DNA of 64,000 bases from Klebsiella huaxiensis (GTDB lineage: Bacteria > Pseudomonadota > Gammaproteobacteria > Enterobacterales > Enterobacteriaceae), in contig NZ_CP036175.1 in the NCBI RefSeq assembly GCF_003261575.2, forward strand, positions 868,001 to 932,000. Reading direction: 5' to 3'. A model generated the notes under the pieces. The model did not search any database, was not told the origin of the DNA, and saw only the letters and a list, made by a program, of their open reading frames with translations. Position numbers and translations under genes: made by a program. Positions within the stretch are counted from its first letter, which is position 1, and the number at the start of each line of letters is the position of its first letter. Of this stretch, positions 8,188 through 17,392 are shown in pieces.

Positions 8188-8919
8188 GTGGGTAATAATT
8201 TGATGCAGGCGGATCTCTCCGTTTGGGGTATGTATCATCACGCCGATATTGTCGTTAAGGTGGTGATGATCGGCCTGATTCTGGCGTCGGTCGTGACATG
8301 GGCTATCTTTTTTGGCAAAGGTGCTGAGATCCTGTCCAGCAAGCGCCGCCTCAAGCGCGAGCAGCAGCTGGTTGCCGAAGCACGCTCTCTCGACCAGGCC
8401 AGCGATATTGCTAACGCTTTCCATGCTAAAAGCTTGACCTCGCAGCTGATCAACGAAGCGCAGAACGAGCTGGAGCTTTCCGCAGGCGTGGAAGATAACG
8501 AAGGCATTAAAGAACGTACCGGCTTCCGCCTTGAGCGTCGCGTAGCGCAGGTCGGTCGCTATATGGGACGTGGTAATGGCTATCTGGCGACTATCGGCGC
8601 AATCTCCCCGTTCGTCGGCCTGTTTGGCACCGTCTGGGGCATCATGAACAGCTTTATCGGTATTGCCCAGACGCAAACCACTAACCTGGCGGTTGTTGCT
8701 CCAGGCATCGCAGAAGCGCTGCTGGCGACGGCAATCGGCCTCTTCGCCGCGATTCCAGCTGTTGTCATCTACAACATTTTCGCCCGTATGATTGCCAGCT
8801 ACAAAGCTTCCCTTGGCGATGTTGCAGCCCAGATATTGCTGCTGCAAAGCCGTGACCTCGACCTGAGCGCCAGCGGCGTTAAGTCGGTCCGTACCGCACA
8901 GAAATTACGCGTAGGTTGA
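8188..8919 (+). CDS. exbB: TonB-system energiser ExbB
   Basis: The 243-residue inner-membrane protein belongs to the MotA/TolQ/ExbB family. It has a first membrane segment near residues 20-42, a long cytoplasmic loop, and two further segments in YLATIGAISPFVGLFGTVWG and EALLATAIGLFAAIPAVVIYN. ExbB pentamers form the proton channel with ExbD that energises TonB for siderophore and vitamin B12 uptake. The start is GTG at 8188, with TGGAG 7 nt upstream; no ATG gives the family N-terminus. exbD follows after 6 bp. Confidence 0.97.
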   Translation: MGNNLMQADLSVWGMYHHADIVVKVVMIGLILASVVTWAIFFGKGAEILSSKRRLKREQQLVAEARSLDQASDIANAFHAKSLTSQLINEAQNELELSAGVEDNEGIKERTGFRLERRVAQVGRYMGRGNGYLATIGAISPFVGLFGTVWGIMNSFIGIAQTQTTNLAVVAPGIAEALLATAIGLFAAIPAVVIYNIFARMIASYKASLGDVAAQILLLQSRDLDLSASGVKSVRTAQKLRVG

Positions 8920-8925
8920 TGCTTT

Positions 8926-9351
<426 letters not shown>

Positions 9352-9374
9352 CCCTCTCTCCAACGCATCTCTCC

Positions 9375-9400
9375 AGGCTGGCCTTGTGCCAGCCTTTTTT
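9375..9400 (+). terminator. Rho-independent terminator after exbD
   Basis: Stem AGGCTGGC/GCCAGCCT with loop CTTGT, followed by six T. Confidence 0.92.
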
Positions 9401-9434
9401 ACGCCCATCTGATAGTTGCTCTGTTGGTAAGCTG

Positions 9435-9465
9435 TTGCTATAACGTTGCTCTGTTGCGATATAAT
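9435..9465 (+). promoter_or_regulatory. Putative sigma-70 promoter of yqhA
   Basis: TTGCTA (9435-9440) and a perfect TATAAT (9460-9465) are separated by 19 bp, about 30 bp before the yqhA start. The spacer is long, so the exact -35 is uncertain. Confidence 0.55.
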
Positions 9466-9496
9466 ACCGTTCGTTTTTGTTAACTTACGGGATCTT

Positions 9497-9991
9497 ATGG
9501 AACGCTTTCTGGAAAACGCTATGTATGCCTCGCGCTGGCTGCTGGCACCGGTTTATTTTGGCCTTTCGCTTGGGCTGATTGCGCTGACGATCAAATTTTT
9601 TCAGGAGATCTTCCACATACTGCCGCACATATTCAGCGTCAGTGAGTCGGATATGATTCTGACCCTGCTGTCGCTGGTGGATATGACTCTGGTGGGCGGT
9701 CTGCTGGTGATGGTAATGTTCTCCGGCTATGAAAATTTTGTCTCGCAACTAGATATCAACGAGGGCAAGGAGAAGCTCAGCTGGTTGGGTAAAATGGACG
9801 CGACCTCGCTGAAAAATAAGGTTGCAGCCTCCATTGTGGCTATCTCTTCCATTCACCTGCTGCGGGTGTTTATGGATGCGAAAAACGTCCCCGATAATAA
9901 GCTAATGTGGTACGTCATTATCCACCTGACGTTCGTGCTGTCGGCCTTTGTAATGGGCTATCTCGATCGTCTGACGAAAGTTAAACACTAA
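9497..9991 (+). CDS. yqhA: UPF0114 family inner-membrane protein
   Basis: The 164-residue protein has the same length as E. coli YqhA and about four hydrophobic segments (for example LLAPVYFGLSLGLIALTI near 14-31 and the C-terminal YVIIHLTFVLSAFVMGYL). The function of the family is unknown. The ATG at 9497 is preferred over an upstream in-frame start because MERFLENAMYASRWLLAP is the conserved N-terminus. It forms a single-gene unit with its own promoter. Confidence 0.93.
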   Translation: MERFLENAMYASRWLLAPVYFGLSLGLIALTIKFFQEIFHILPHIFSVSESDMILTLLSLVDMTLVGGLLVMVMFSGYENFVSQLDINEGKEKLSWLGKMDATSLKNKVAASIVAISSIHLLRVFMDAKNVPDNKLMWYVIIHLTFVLSAFVMGYLDRLTKVKH

Positions 9992-10113
9992 TCCTTTTTT
10001 TCCCGGCGGTTTTTCAGCCGTCGGGCTCTTTTCTCCTGTTTCTACTCTTCTCCGCTGGCACATACCCGAGCTTCTGCTTTGCTTAAAGGGCGCTTAATAA
10101 CGGAGGAAGGGTG

Positions 10114-11001
10114 ATGACGCGACTGACGGCCAAAGATTTTCCCCAGCAGTTGCTGGAGTACTATGACTACTACGCCCATGGCAAAATCAGCAAACGCGAG
10201 TTTCTGCAGCTGGCGGGAAAATATGCCGTCGGCGGGATGACCGCGTTAGCGTTGTTTAATCTGCTGAAGCCAAACTACGCTCTGGCGGAGCAGGTGGCGT
10301 TTACCGACCCGGATATCCGTCCAGAATATATTCACTATCCCTCTCCTGATGGCCACGGCGAAGTACGGGCCTATCTGGTGATGCCGACGAAAATAGCTGA
10401 CAAAGCGCCCGCAGTGGTAGTGGTGCATGAGAACCGAGGTCTGAATCCCTACATTGAAGATGTTGCCCGACGAGTGGCTAAAGCGGGCTATATTGCGCTG
10501 GCGCCGGATGGTCTGAGCTCCGTCGGCGGCTATCCCGGCAATGATGATGAAGGACGGGAGTTACAGCAGAAGGTCGATCCGGTGAAGCTGATGAACGATT
10601 TTTTCGCAGCGGTAGCGTTTATGGAGAAGCATCCTCAGGCAACGGGAAAGGTCGGCATAACCGGTTTTTGCTACGGCGGCGGCGTCAGTAATGCGGCGGC
10701 GGTGGCGATCCCCGAGCTGGCCTGTGCGGTTCCGTTTTACGGTCGCCAGCCGCCGCTAAATGAGGTCGATAAAATTAAAGCACCGTTGTTGCTGCATTAT
10801 GCTGGCCTGGATAGCGGCATTAATGAAGGCTGGCCCGCCTATGAAAAAGCGCTAAAGACGCATAATAAGGTCTATGAGGCCTATATTTATCAGGGCGTTA
10901 ACCACGGCTTTCATAATGACTCTACTCCGCGCTATGACCGGGCTGCCGCCGATCTGGCCTGGCAGCGCACGCTGGCGTGGTTTGAGAAGTATTTACGCTA
11001 G
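10114..11001 (+). CDS. yghX: Dienelactone hydrolase family protein, full length
   Basis: The 295-residue alpha/beta hydrolase has the dienelactone-hydrolase triad: nucleophile Cys186 in GITGFCYGGG, Asp in the HYAGLDSGINEG segment and His in GVNHGFHND. Residues 29-60 (KREFLQLAGKYAVGGMTA...ALAEQ) look like an export signal with a KR pair rather than a strict twin arginine. The physiological substrate is unknown. In E. coli K-12 the yghX locus is recorded as a disrupted gene; here it is intact. ATG 10114 is chosen because GGAGG lies 7 nt upstream; a GTG at 10111 is closer than optimal. yghW follows. Confidence 0.9.
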   Translation: MTRLTAKDFPQQLLEYYDYYAHGKISKREFLQLAGKYAVGGMTALALFNLLKPNYALAEQVAFTDPDIRPEYIHYPSPDGHGEVRAYLVMPTKIADKAPAVVVVHENRGLNPYIEDVARRVAKAGYIALAPDGLSSVGGYPGNDDEGRELQQKVDPVKLMNDFFAAVAFMEKHPQATGKVGITGFCYGGGVSNAAAVAIPELACAVPFYGRQPPLNEVDKIKAPLLLHYAGLDSGINEGWPAYEKALKTHNKVYEAYIYQGVNHGFHNDSTPRYDRAAADLAWQRTLAWFEKYLR

Positions 11002-11080
11002 TGAAATCGCCAGAAATAGCACTACCGCTCGCTCAAAAAATCGCTATATAATTTTATATATAACGATTGAGGGGAGTGCG

Positions 11081-11368
11081 ATGGAAAACCATTTTGGTAA
11101 AGGCTTAATGGCGGGGCTACAGGCATCCCATGCTGACACCGCCACGCATGCGGCAAATTTTTGCTCCGACTATAAACGCGGGTTTGTGCTCGGTTATTCA
11201 CACCGCATGTTTGAAAAAACCGGCGACCGTCAGCTTAGCGCCTGGGAAGCGGGGATCCTTACCCGTCGCTATGGCCTGGACAGAGACATGGTGATGGACT
11301 TCTTCAAAGAGGGAAGTTCGTGCACGTCAATGCGCTACTTTATGGCGGGCTATCGGCTGGAAAGCTAA
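11081..11368 (+). CDS. yghW: DUF2623 family protein YghW
   Basis: The 95-residue protein begins MENHFGKGLMAGLQASHADT and contains FCSDYKRGFVLGYSHRMFEKTGDRQLSAWEAG-type sequence nearly identical to E. coli YghW. The function is unknown. A GGGGAG site lies 5 nt before the ATG. The open frame reaches back into yghX, but those residues are an out-of-frame shadow. It lies 79 bp downstream of the hydrolase and may be read with it. Confidence 0.92.
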   Translation: MENHFGKGLMAGLQASHADTATHAANFCSDYKRGFVLGYSHRMFEKTGDRQLSAWEAGILTRRYGLDRDMVMDFFKEGSSCTSMRYFMAGYRLES

Positions 11369-11371
11369 AAA

Positions 11372-11391
11372 CCGGAGGCTGAAGCCTCCGG
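11372..11391. terminator. Bidirectional terminator between yghW and yghU
   Basis: Perfect 8-bp stem CCGGAGGC/GCCTCCGG with a TGAA loop. On the minus strand it is followed by TTTTT, so it terminates yghU best. Confidence 0.85.
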
Positions 11392-11402
11392 CGGGCAGGG
11401 CG

Positions 11403-12269
11403 TTACGCCTGGCGTTTATCTTCAGTTTGCGTTTCGAAGTCGCTGGCAGCATGGCGTTCGTGAAGCTGCTCATTGAGCGGGCCGAAGGTGCGGTTAACCA
11501 TGCGTCCGCGCTGAACGGCGGGGCGATTGCCCACATCCTGCGCCCAGCGCAGTACGTTTTTATAGCTACCGGCATCAAGGAACTCGGCGGCGTTGTAAAC
11601 ATTCCCCAACACCACGTTGCCGTACCATGGCCAGATGGCCATATCGGCAATAGTGTACTCTTCCCCTGCAACAAAACGACCGCGGGCAAGCTGCTTGTCC
11701 AGCACATCAAGCTGGCGTTTAGCTTCCATCGTAAAGCGATCGATCGCGTATTCGATTTTTACCGGCGCATAGTTGAAGAAGTGGCCAAAGCCGCCGCCGA
11801 GGAACGGAGCCGCGCCCTGCAGCCAGAATAGCCAGTTAAGGGTTTCGGTGCGGCCTGCCGGATCTTTTGGCAGGAAGAAACCGAACTTCTCCGCCAGATA
11901 GAGAAGGATGCTGCCGGATTCAAAAACCCGGGTCGGCGGCGTGGTGGAGTGGTCGCTGAGCGCAGGGATTTTCGAGTTTGGGTTAACCTCGACAAAGCCG
12001 CTGGAGAACTGATCGCCTTCGCCGATGCGAATCAGCCAGGCGTCATACTCCGCGCCGCTGACGCCCAGCGCCAGCAGCTCTTCCAACATAATGGTCACCT
12101 TCTGACCGTTGGGCGTTCCCAGCGAATAGAGCTGAAGCGGATGCGCCCCCACCGGCAGCTCCTGGTCATGGGTTGCGCCGGAGACGGGACGGTTGATATT
12201 GGCGAATGCGCCGCCGTTGTTTTGCTTCCATTCCCACACTTTAGGTGGTTGGTAGTTATTCTCTGACAT
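11403..12269 (-). CDS. yghU: Glutathione transferase-like disulfide-bond reductase YghU
   Basis: The 288-residue protein has an N-terminal thioredoxin-like GST domain and a C-terminal helical domain. The SLGTPNGQKVTIMLEE segment near residues 49-64 carries the Thr-Pro-Asn loop that binds glutathione in E. coli YghU, and ESGSILLYLAEKFG is the second glutathione-contact motif. The family (Nu-class GST) binds two glutathione molecules and acts as a GSH-dependent disulfide reductase. Neighbours are a DsbA-like protein and the glutathionylspermidine enzyme, which together suggest thiol metabolism. Confidence 0.95.
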   Translation of the reverse strand: MSENNYQPPKVWEWKQNNGGAFANINRPVSGATHDQELPVGAHPLQLYSLGTPNGQKVTIMLEELLALGVSGAEYDAWLIRIGEGDQFSSGFVEVNPNSKIPALSDHSTTPPTRVFESGSILLYLAEKFGFFLPKDPAGRTETLNWLFWLQGAAPFLGGGFGHFFNYAPVKIEYAIDRFTMEAKRQLDVLDKQLARGRFVAGEEYTIADMAIWPWYGNVVLGNVYNAAEFLDAGSYKNVLRWAQDVGNRPAVQRGRMVNRTFGPLNEQLHERHAASDFETQTEDKRQA

Positions 12270-12341
12270 GCTGGCCTGCCTTTTTCATGAGGTGTTGAAA
12301 TAGTGTAGCTGGCGCTGCAGCGCCGGAGCGTGAAAGCCTTA

Positions 12342-12902
12342 CTAAGCCAGAATTCGCGCGGCCCATGCGCTGATATCATCGCCGCTGCCGAGATCCGCCT
12401 GCACCAGGCCGTTAACCATAAAGGTCGGCGACACGTGAATGCCGTTCTGGCGGGCGTATTTGCTATGCCATTTGATCTCGTTTTGCAGTTCCGGATGGGC
12501 AAAGGCGGCAGCCAGCGAGACGTGGCTATAGCGTTCGATTCGCTCAATAATTTGCTGCGGCGTGACGTTCATGTTTGGCCCGCTACAGTGGTCGGTAAAC
12601 TCGAACTCCTCGCGGTGGTCAGCGACGGCTTTCAGCACCTTGTGCGCCTGCTCGCGACCGTGCGGCAGAGTGGATGCGGCGAGAATGCAGCGCACGATGA
12701 CGCCGGAGAACAGATGCCACGGCTGAGACTGAAGACGAATTTTGATGGTGACGTTATCCGCGCCAACTTCATCCAGCAGGTCATCAAGTTTATTGAAGGC
12801 GCGCACCGAGTAAGGGCAGGTCGGTTCGAGGAAAACCTCAAAGGTGCGTGGGCCATGCCCCCAGACCAGCGGTTGGGCAGTCAGATGCGAAGGTGTGCTC
12901 AT
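12342..12902 (-). CDS. DsbA-like thioredoxin-fold protein with CPYS site
   Basis: The 186-residue protein has no signal peptide. Its thioredoxin-fold active site is Cys29-Pro-Tyr-Ser in FLEPTCPYS, so the resolving Cys is replaced by Ser. A cis-Pro loop is seen in GIHVSPTFMVNG near the C-terminus, as in DsbA and kappa-class GST/isomerases. A monothiol site would suit glutathione-dependent chemistry in the cytosol rather than disulfide formation. It is on the same strand as yghU, 72 bp upstream, and may be co-expressed; the divergent gss lies on its other side. The exact reaction is unknown. Confidence 0.8.
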   Translation of the reverse strand: MSTPSHLTAQPLVWGHGPRTFEVFLEPTCPYSVRAFNKLDDLLDEVGADNVTIKIRLQSQPWHLFSGVIVRCILAASTLPHGREQAHKVLKAVADHREEFEFTDHCSGPNMNVTPQQIIERIERYSHVSLAAAFAHPELQNEIKWHSKYARQNGIHVSPTFMVNGLVQADLGSGDDISAWAARILA

Positions 12903-13109
12903 TGTCGACTCCTGATTGTTTTTTTATCTCAAATAACGATATCACTTTTGCCTGGCGGCGCAGGCTTATTTTCCTTAAGGGCACGATTAGCGAATCGAAT
13001 GAGTGGTATCATCATTTCACCTCTGTCTGGTAAGTGCCTGCGGCAGGATAAGAAGAGGGAGTTTTGTTTCGCCAACTGCCCGGGCTGCATTAATTTGAGG
13101 TCAGGCTAA

Positions 13110-14981
13110 ATGAGCAAAGGTTCGACAAACAGTGACGCCCCGTTTGGTACACTTTTAGGCTACGCGCCGGGCGGCGTAGCGATTTATTCTTCTAATTACA
13201 GTAGCTTAAATCCGCAAGATTATCCGGATGACGCCACGTTCCGCAGTTATATCGGTAATGAGTATATGGGGCACAAATGGCAGTGCGTAGAGTTTGCGCG
13301 CCGCTTTCTGTTCCTCACCTACGGCTTTGTGTTTACCGATGTCGGCATGGCCTACGAAATCTTCTCTCTGCGTTTTCTGCGCGAAGTGGTCAACGACAAT
13401 ATTCTACCACTGCAGGCTTTTGCTAACGGCTCCCGCCGTCCGCCGATTGCCGGTTCTCTACTGATTTGGCAGAAGGGTGGCGAGTTTAAACACACCGGAC
13501 ACGTGGCGGTAATTACTCAACTGGTCGGGAATAAAGTCCGGATCGCCGAGCAAAACGTGATTCACGCGCCGCTGCCGCAGGGCCAGCAGTGGACCCGCGA
13601 GCTGACGCTGGAAGTGAAAAACGGCATCTACACGATTAAAGACACCTTTGCCGATACCGAAATCCTTGGCTGGATGATCCAAACCGCTGATACCGAGCAC
13701 AGCCTGCCGCAGCCGGTTCTGCCGGGTGACGCGATGGCTATCAAAGGCGCGCGGTTGCCGAATAAAGGCCAGTTCCGCGGCAATTGGCTCAACGAGAAAG
13801 ATTCGCTGCAAAAAGCCTACGTTGAAGCCAACGGCCACGTCATCAATAAAGACCCTTACCAGTATTTCACCATTAGCGAAAGCGCCGAGCAGGAGCTTAT
13901 CAAGGCGACCAACGAGCTGCACCTGATGTACCTGCACGCCACTGATAAGGTGATGAAGGATGACAGCCTGTTGGCGCTGTTCGATATTCCGAAAATCCTC
14001 TGGCCGCGCCTGCGCCTCTCGTGGCAACGCCGTCGGCATCATATGATCACTGGTCGTATGGATTTTTGTATGGATGAGCGCGGGCTGAAGGTCTATGAAT
14101 ACAACGCCGACTCCGCCTCCTGCCATACCGAAGGTGGCCTGATCCTCGAACAGTGGTTGAAACAGGGTTACTACGGCACCGGACACAACCCGGCGGAAAA
14201 CCTGCTGGATGAGCTGGCCGGGGCGTGGAAGCACAGCCGGGCGCGCCCTTTCGTGCACATCATGCAGGACAAGGATTTGGAGGAGAACTATCACGCGCAG
14301 TTTATCCAGCGTTCGCTGACGCAGGCCGGTTTCGACAGCAAAATTCTGTACGGCCTTGATGAGCTGCACTGGGATGCCGCCGGGCAGCTTATTGATGCCG
14401 ACGGTCGGCTGGTCAACTGCGTCTGGAAAACCTGGGCATGGGAAACTGCCATTGAGCAGGTGCGTGAAGTCAGCGCCGACGAGTATGCCGCCGTGCCGAT
14501 TCGCACCGGGCACCCCAATAATGAAGTGCGTCTGATTGACGTTCTGCTGCGTCCTGAAGTCTTAGTGTTTGAACCGCTGTGGACGGTCATCCCCGGCAAC
14601 AAGGCAATTCTGCCAGTGCTGTGGTCGCTGTTCCCGAACCATCGTTACCTGCTGGATACCGATTTTGTGGTCAACGAGCAGCTAGCGGAAACTGGCTATG
14701 CGGTTAAGCCAATCTCAGGGCGCTGTGGTAACAACATTGACTTGATTGGCCCGCAGGACGAAGTGCTGGATAAAACCAGCGGTCAGTTTTTCGACCGCAA
14801 GAATATTTACCAGCAACTGTGGTGCCTGCCGAAGGTGGATGGAAAATACATCCAGGTTTGCACCTTTACGGTCGGCGGTAACTATGGCGGTACCTGCCTG
14901 CGCGGCGATGATTCGCTGGTGGTGAAAAAAGAGAGCGATATTGAGCCGTTAATCGTGTTAAAAGACACAGACAGTCGTTAA
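13110..14981 (+). CDS. gss: Bifunctional glutathionylspermidine synthetase/amidase
   Basis: The 623-residue protein has two domains. The N-terminal CHAP-type amidase (about 1-200) has nucleophile Cys59 in MGHKWQCVEFARRF and the catalytic His in FKHTGHVAVITQ. The C-terminal ATP-grasp synthetase contains MDFCMDERGLKVYEYNADSA and SGRCGNNIDLIG. It joins and hydrolyses glutathione and spermidine in the cytosol, controlling thiol redox and polyamine levels. A GAGG site lies 9 nt before the ATG. Large open frames on the opposite strand within it are shadows. Confidence 0.97.
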   Translation: MSKGSTNSDAPFGTLLGYAPGGVAIYSSNYSSLNPQDYPDDATFRSYIGNEYMGHKWQCVEFARRFLFLTYGFVFTDVGMAYEIFSLRFLREVVNDNILPLQAFANGSRRPPIAGSLLIWQKGGEFKHTGHVAVITQLVGNKVRIAEQNVIHAPLPQGQQWTRELTLEVKNGIYTIKDTFADTEILGWMIQTADTEHSLPQPVLPGDAMAIKGARLPNKGQFRGNWLNEKDSLQKAYVEANGHVINKDPYQYFTISESAEQELIKATNELHLMYLHATDKVMKDDSLLALFDIPKILWPRLRLSWQRRRHHMITGRMDFCMDERGLKVYEYNADSASCHTEGGLILEQWLKQGYYGTGHNPAENLLDELAGAWKHSRARPFVHIMQDKDLEENYHAQFIQRSLTQAGFDSKILYGLDELHWDAAGQLIDADGRLVNCVWKTWAWETAIEQVREVSADEYAAVPIRTGHPNNEVRLIDVLLRPEVLVFEPLWTVIPGNKAILPVLWSLFPNHRYLLDTDFVVNEQLAETGYAVKPISGRCGNNIDLIGPQDEVLDKTSGQFFDRKNIYQQLWCLPKVDGKYIQVCTFTVGGNYGGTCLRGDDSLVVKKESDIEPLIVLKDTDSR

Positions 14982-14987
14982 ATTTTA

Positions 14988-15130
14988 TCCCGGATTGCGG
15001 CGCTGACCGCCTTATCCGGGCTGCGGCACTTGTCGCCCGGGCAAGGCGTATCGCGCCGCCCCCGGGGAAGGCCACAGGGTGCTGCAGAATTTCCCGGAGG
15101 CGATGCTGCGCATCTGTCCGGGCTACCAGG
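14988..15130. repeat. REP/BIME-type palindromic repeats after gss
   Basis: Two REP-like palindromes occur: one around 14990-15026 (CCCGGATTGCGGC...CCTTATCCGGGCTG) and one around 15091-15128 (TTCCCGGAGGCGATGCTGCG...TCTGTCCGGGCTACC). Such units sit at mRNA 3' ends and can act in transcript stability or gyrase binding. Confidence 0.75.
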
Positions 15131-15229
15131 GTATGAATACTAAGCCCCCGGTGAGCGTAGCGCGGCTGGGGCATTATTGGTAAAAAATAGATAAAACATC
15201 ACAACAACAAGACAGAAAAGGAAAATAGT

Positions 15230-16411
15230 ATGCACGATCGGCGACTCGCCGCCCGCGCGGGTGAACTTAAACCCTCCGCCGTCCGCGAACTCCTCAAACA
15301 CAGTAAACTGCCCGGCGTTATCTCTTTGGGCGGCGGCATCCCGGCCCCGGAGCTTTTCGATACCGAAGGCCTGAACCTGGCGGTACAGCAGGTGATGAAT
15401 GGTCGCTTTAACGATGCGTTCCAGTACGGTTTGACTGAAGGCTACCCGCCGCTGCGTCAGGCAGTGAGCGAGCTGTGCCATGCGCGTGGCGTTGCCTGTC
15501 CGGCAAGCCATGTCTATATCACCTCCGGCTCACAACAGTCGCTGGATATGGTCGCCCGCACGTTACTCGATCCAGGCGATGCTGTCGTCGTTGAGCGCCC
15601 GACCTATCTGGCGGCGCTACAGGTCTTCCAGCTGGCGCAGGCCAATATTCTCAGCGTCGATACCGATGATGACGGCATGCTGGTTGAACAACTGGCTGAC
15701 CTGCTGGAAACCACCCGCGTCAAAGCCGTTTACCTGGTGCCGACCTTCGGAAACCCCGGCGGGAAAACCCTGAGCGAAGCGCGCCGCCGCCGTGTGGTTG
15801 AACTGGCAAAGCAGCATGATTTCGTGATTATTGAAGACGATCCGTACGGTGAAATCAGCTTCACAGATGAAGTGTATCGCCCGCTGTATCAGTACGCGGT
15901 TGAGCTAGGCTGCGAAGATCAGGTGGTATATACCTCCACTTTCTCTAAGATCCTCGCGCCAGGTATGCGTATTGGCTGGATCGTGATGCCGGACTGGCTG
16001 GCCCAGCAGACGGTGATCGTCAAGCAAGCGGCGGATCTGCACACCAATATGCTGTCGCAGGTGATCACTACGGAATACCTGGGTATGAATCGTCTGGAAA
16101 ATCAGATAGCCCTGATCCGCGAAGATTACCGCAAGAAGTGTGTGGCGCTGGCCGACGCGCTGGAATCACGTCTTGGAGAGCATCTTGAGTTCAGCCGACC
16201 AAAAGGCGGTATGTTCCTGTGGGCCCGCTTCCGCTATCCGTTCGATACCATGGAATGGATGAAGAAAACGCTGGAAAACGGCGTGGTCTATGTGCCTGGG
16301 GAAGCGTTTTATAACGACAACCCGGATACCCGCACGCTGCGTCTGTCCTACTCTACGGTATCGGCAGACGGCCTGATGACCGCCGTTGAGCGTCTGGCGA
16401 AGTCACTGTAA
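15230..16411 (+). CDS. Class I PLP-dependent aminotransferase
   Basis: The 393-residue fold-type I enzyme resembles LysN/2-aminoadipate and aromatic or branched-chain aminotransferases, and the catalytic half of MocR regulators without their DNA-binding domain. PLP lysine is Lys240 in STFSKILAPGMRIG; other cofactor residues are in TSGSQQSLDM, PTFGNPGGKT and EDDPYGEI. The C-terminal Arg in DTRTLRLSYS binds the substrate carboxylate. The substrate cannot be read from the sequence. A 248-bp REP-bearing gap separates it from gss. Confidence 0.88.
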   Translation: MHDRRLAARAGELKPSAVRELLKHSKLPGVISLGGGIPAPELFDTEGLNLAVQQVMNGRFNDAFQYGLTEGYPPLRQAVSELCHARGVACPASHVYITSGSQQSLDMVARTLLDPGDAVVVERPTYLAALQVFQLAQANILSVDTDDDGMLVEQLADLLETTRVKAVYLVPTFGNPGGKTLSEARRRRVVELAKQHDFVIIEDDPYGEISFTDEVYRPLYQYAVELGCEDQVVYTSTFSKILAPGMRIGWIVMPDWLAQQTVIVKQAADLHTNMLSQVITTEYLGMNRLENQIALIREDYRKKCVALADALESRLGEHLEFSRPKGGMFLWARFRYPFDTMEWMKKTLENGVVYVPGEAFYNDNPDTRTLRLSYSTVSADGLMTAVERLAKSL

Positions 16412-16488
16412 TCACCCAGCTTCGCGCCGCCTGGCGGCGCGGAGTTTCCTGCCTGATATTCCTCTTTTAAAAAACCGAGAGTAACTCA

Positions 16489-17190
16489 ATGAATCGCGAA
16501 ACATTACCCATTGTGTTGGTTCCTGGATTTATGCTGGATGAAACCCTGTGGGATGATTTTGTGGCTGCTTTTCCACAGGAGCGAACTTTTATTCGCGCCG
16601 GACTTAATCTCGGCAACAGCATTAGTGCGATGGCGCGATACATCGTTGATGATCTACCCCCGCGTTTTATCCTCATTGGATTTTCGCTGGGTGGCTATGT
16701 CGCCCGCGCGATCGTCGAACAGTATCCGCAGGCGGTAGCCGGTCTGGTGCTGATAGCGACCTCGTTGCGTGAAGACAGCGCTGAGCAGCAAAAAATAAAA
16801 CAGGCAGCCATTGCCGCGGTGTCGGCATCATCGTCGTTTAATGGAATCAGTCCTTCGGCGATTGCTGGAACCCTGCATCCGCAGCGGGCAGGAGATAAAA
16901 CGCTGGTAGCAAAAATCAGGGCGATGGGTGCGAGACTCGGAGCGGAAGCTTTTCGCCATCAGGCTAGCCTGGTTCGTGGCCATCTCACCACGCAGCCCAT
17001 TACCTGTCCAACGTTGGTGATTGCTGCCGCTCAGGATCCCTCTCGTTCATTGGATGAATTACAGGAATTACAGGCGAGTATTACAGGTGCTGAGCTTCAG
17101 ATAATCGATGATTGTGGTCATATGCTGCCGCTGGAACAGCCTGCACAACTGGCGAAAGCGGTCAGTGAGTGGATCGAAGAGTGGGATTAA
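16489..17190 (+). CDS. Alpha/beta hydrolase
   Basis: The 233-residue protein has the canonical triad: nucleophile Ser66 in LIGFSLGGYVA, Asp in IAAAQDPSRS, and His in DDCGHMLPLEQP close to the C-terminus. LVPGFMLDETLWD near residue 10 gives the oxyanion loop. There is no signal peptide. It is a likely esterase or hydrolase of the family that includes 3-oxoadipate enol-lactonase and MenH; the substrate is unknown. It follows the aminotransferase by 77 bp on the same strand. Confidence 0.85.
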   Translation: MNRETLPIVLVPGFMLDETLWDDFVAAFPQERTFIRAGLNLGNSISAMARYIVDDLPPRFILIGFSLGGYVARAIVEQYPQAVAGLVLIATSLREDSAEQQKIKQAAIAAVSASSSFNGISPSAIAGTLHPQRAGDKTLVAKIRAMGARLGAEAFRHQASLVRGHLTTQPITCPTLVIAAAQDPSRSLDELQELQASITGAELQIIDDCGHMLPLEQPAQLAKAVSEWIEEWD

Positions 17191-17280
17191 CGATACTGTA
17201 TTGAATCGCCCGCAGCAGATGACCACGGGCGAGAGAAACTCAGAGGAGGGATTCTGGCGGCTTATCGCCAGCCCTGGTTG

Positions 17281-17370
17281 TTAATCCTGGTCAGCAATGC
17301 GATCGTCAAGCCAGATCAGCATCAATGAGGAGAGAAAAGCAACAGCGACGGTACCAATAACTAACAACAT
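17281..17370 (-). CDS. Putative 29-residue single-span membrane protein
   Basis: This short ORF has ATG at 17368-17370 and TAA at 17281-17283. GAGG lies 8 nt upstream of the ATG. The product begins MLLVIGTVAVAFLSSLMLIW, one hydrophobic helix of about 20 residues, and ends in the acidic tail LDDRIADQD. That layout is typical of enteric small membrane proteins. It starts 22 bp after the stop of the 65-residue ORF on the same strand, so the two may be co-transcribed. I do not recognise a homologue. The hydrophobic run plus a well-placed ribosome-binding site supports it as real. Confidence 0.55.
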   Translation of the reverse strand: MLLVIGTVAVAFLSSLMLIWLDDRIADQD

Positions 17371-17392
17371 AAGAAGAGCCTCAGGGGTTTTA

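Noticed and set aside
7980..8195. 71-codon ORF between metC and exbB
   Set aside because: It lies over the MetJ/Fur control region and overlaps the exbB start out of frame; no ribosome-binding site.
13458..14513. 351-codon antisense frame within gss
   Set aside because: It is a mirror of strong codon bias in gss; gss itself has complete catalytic motifs over the same bases.
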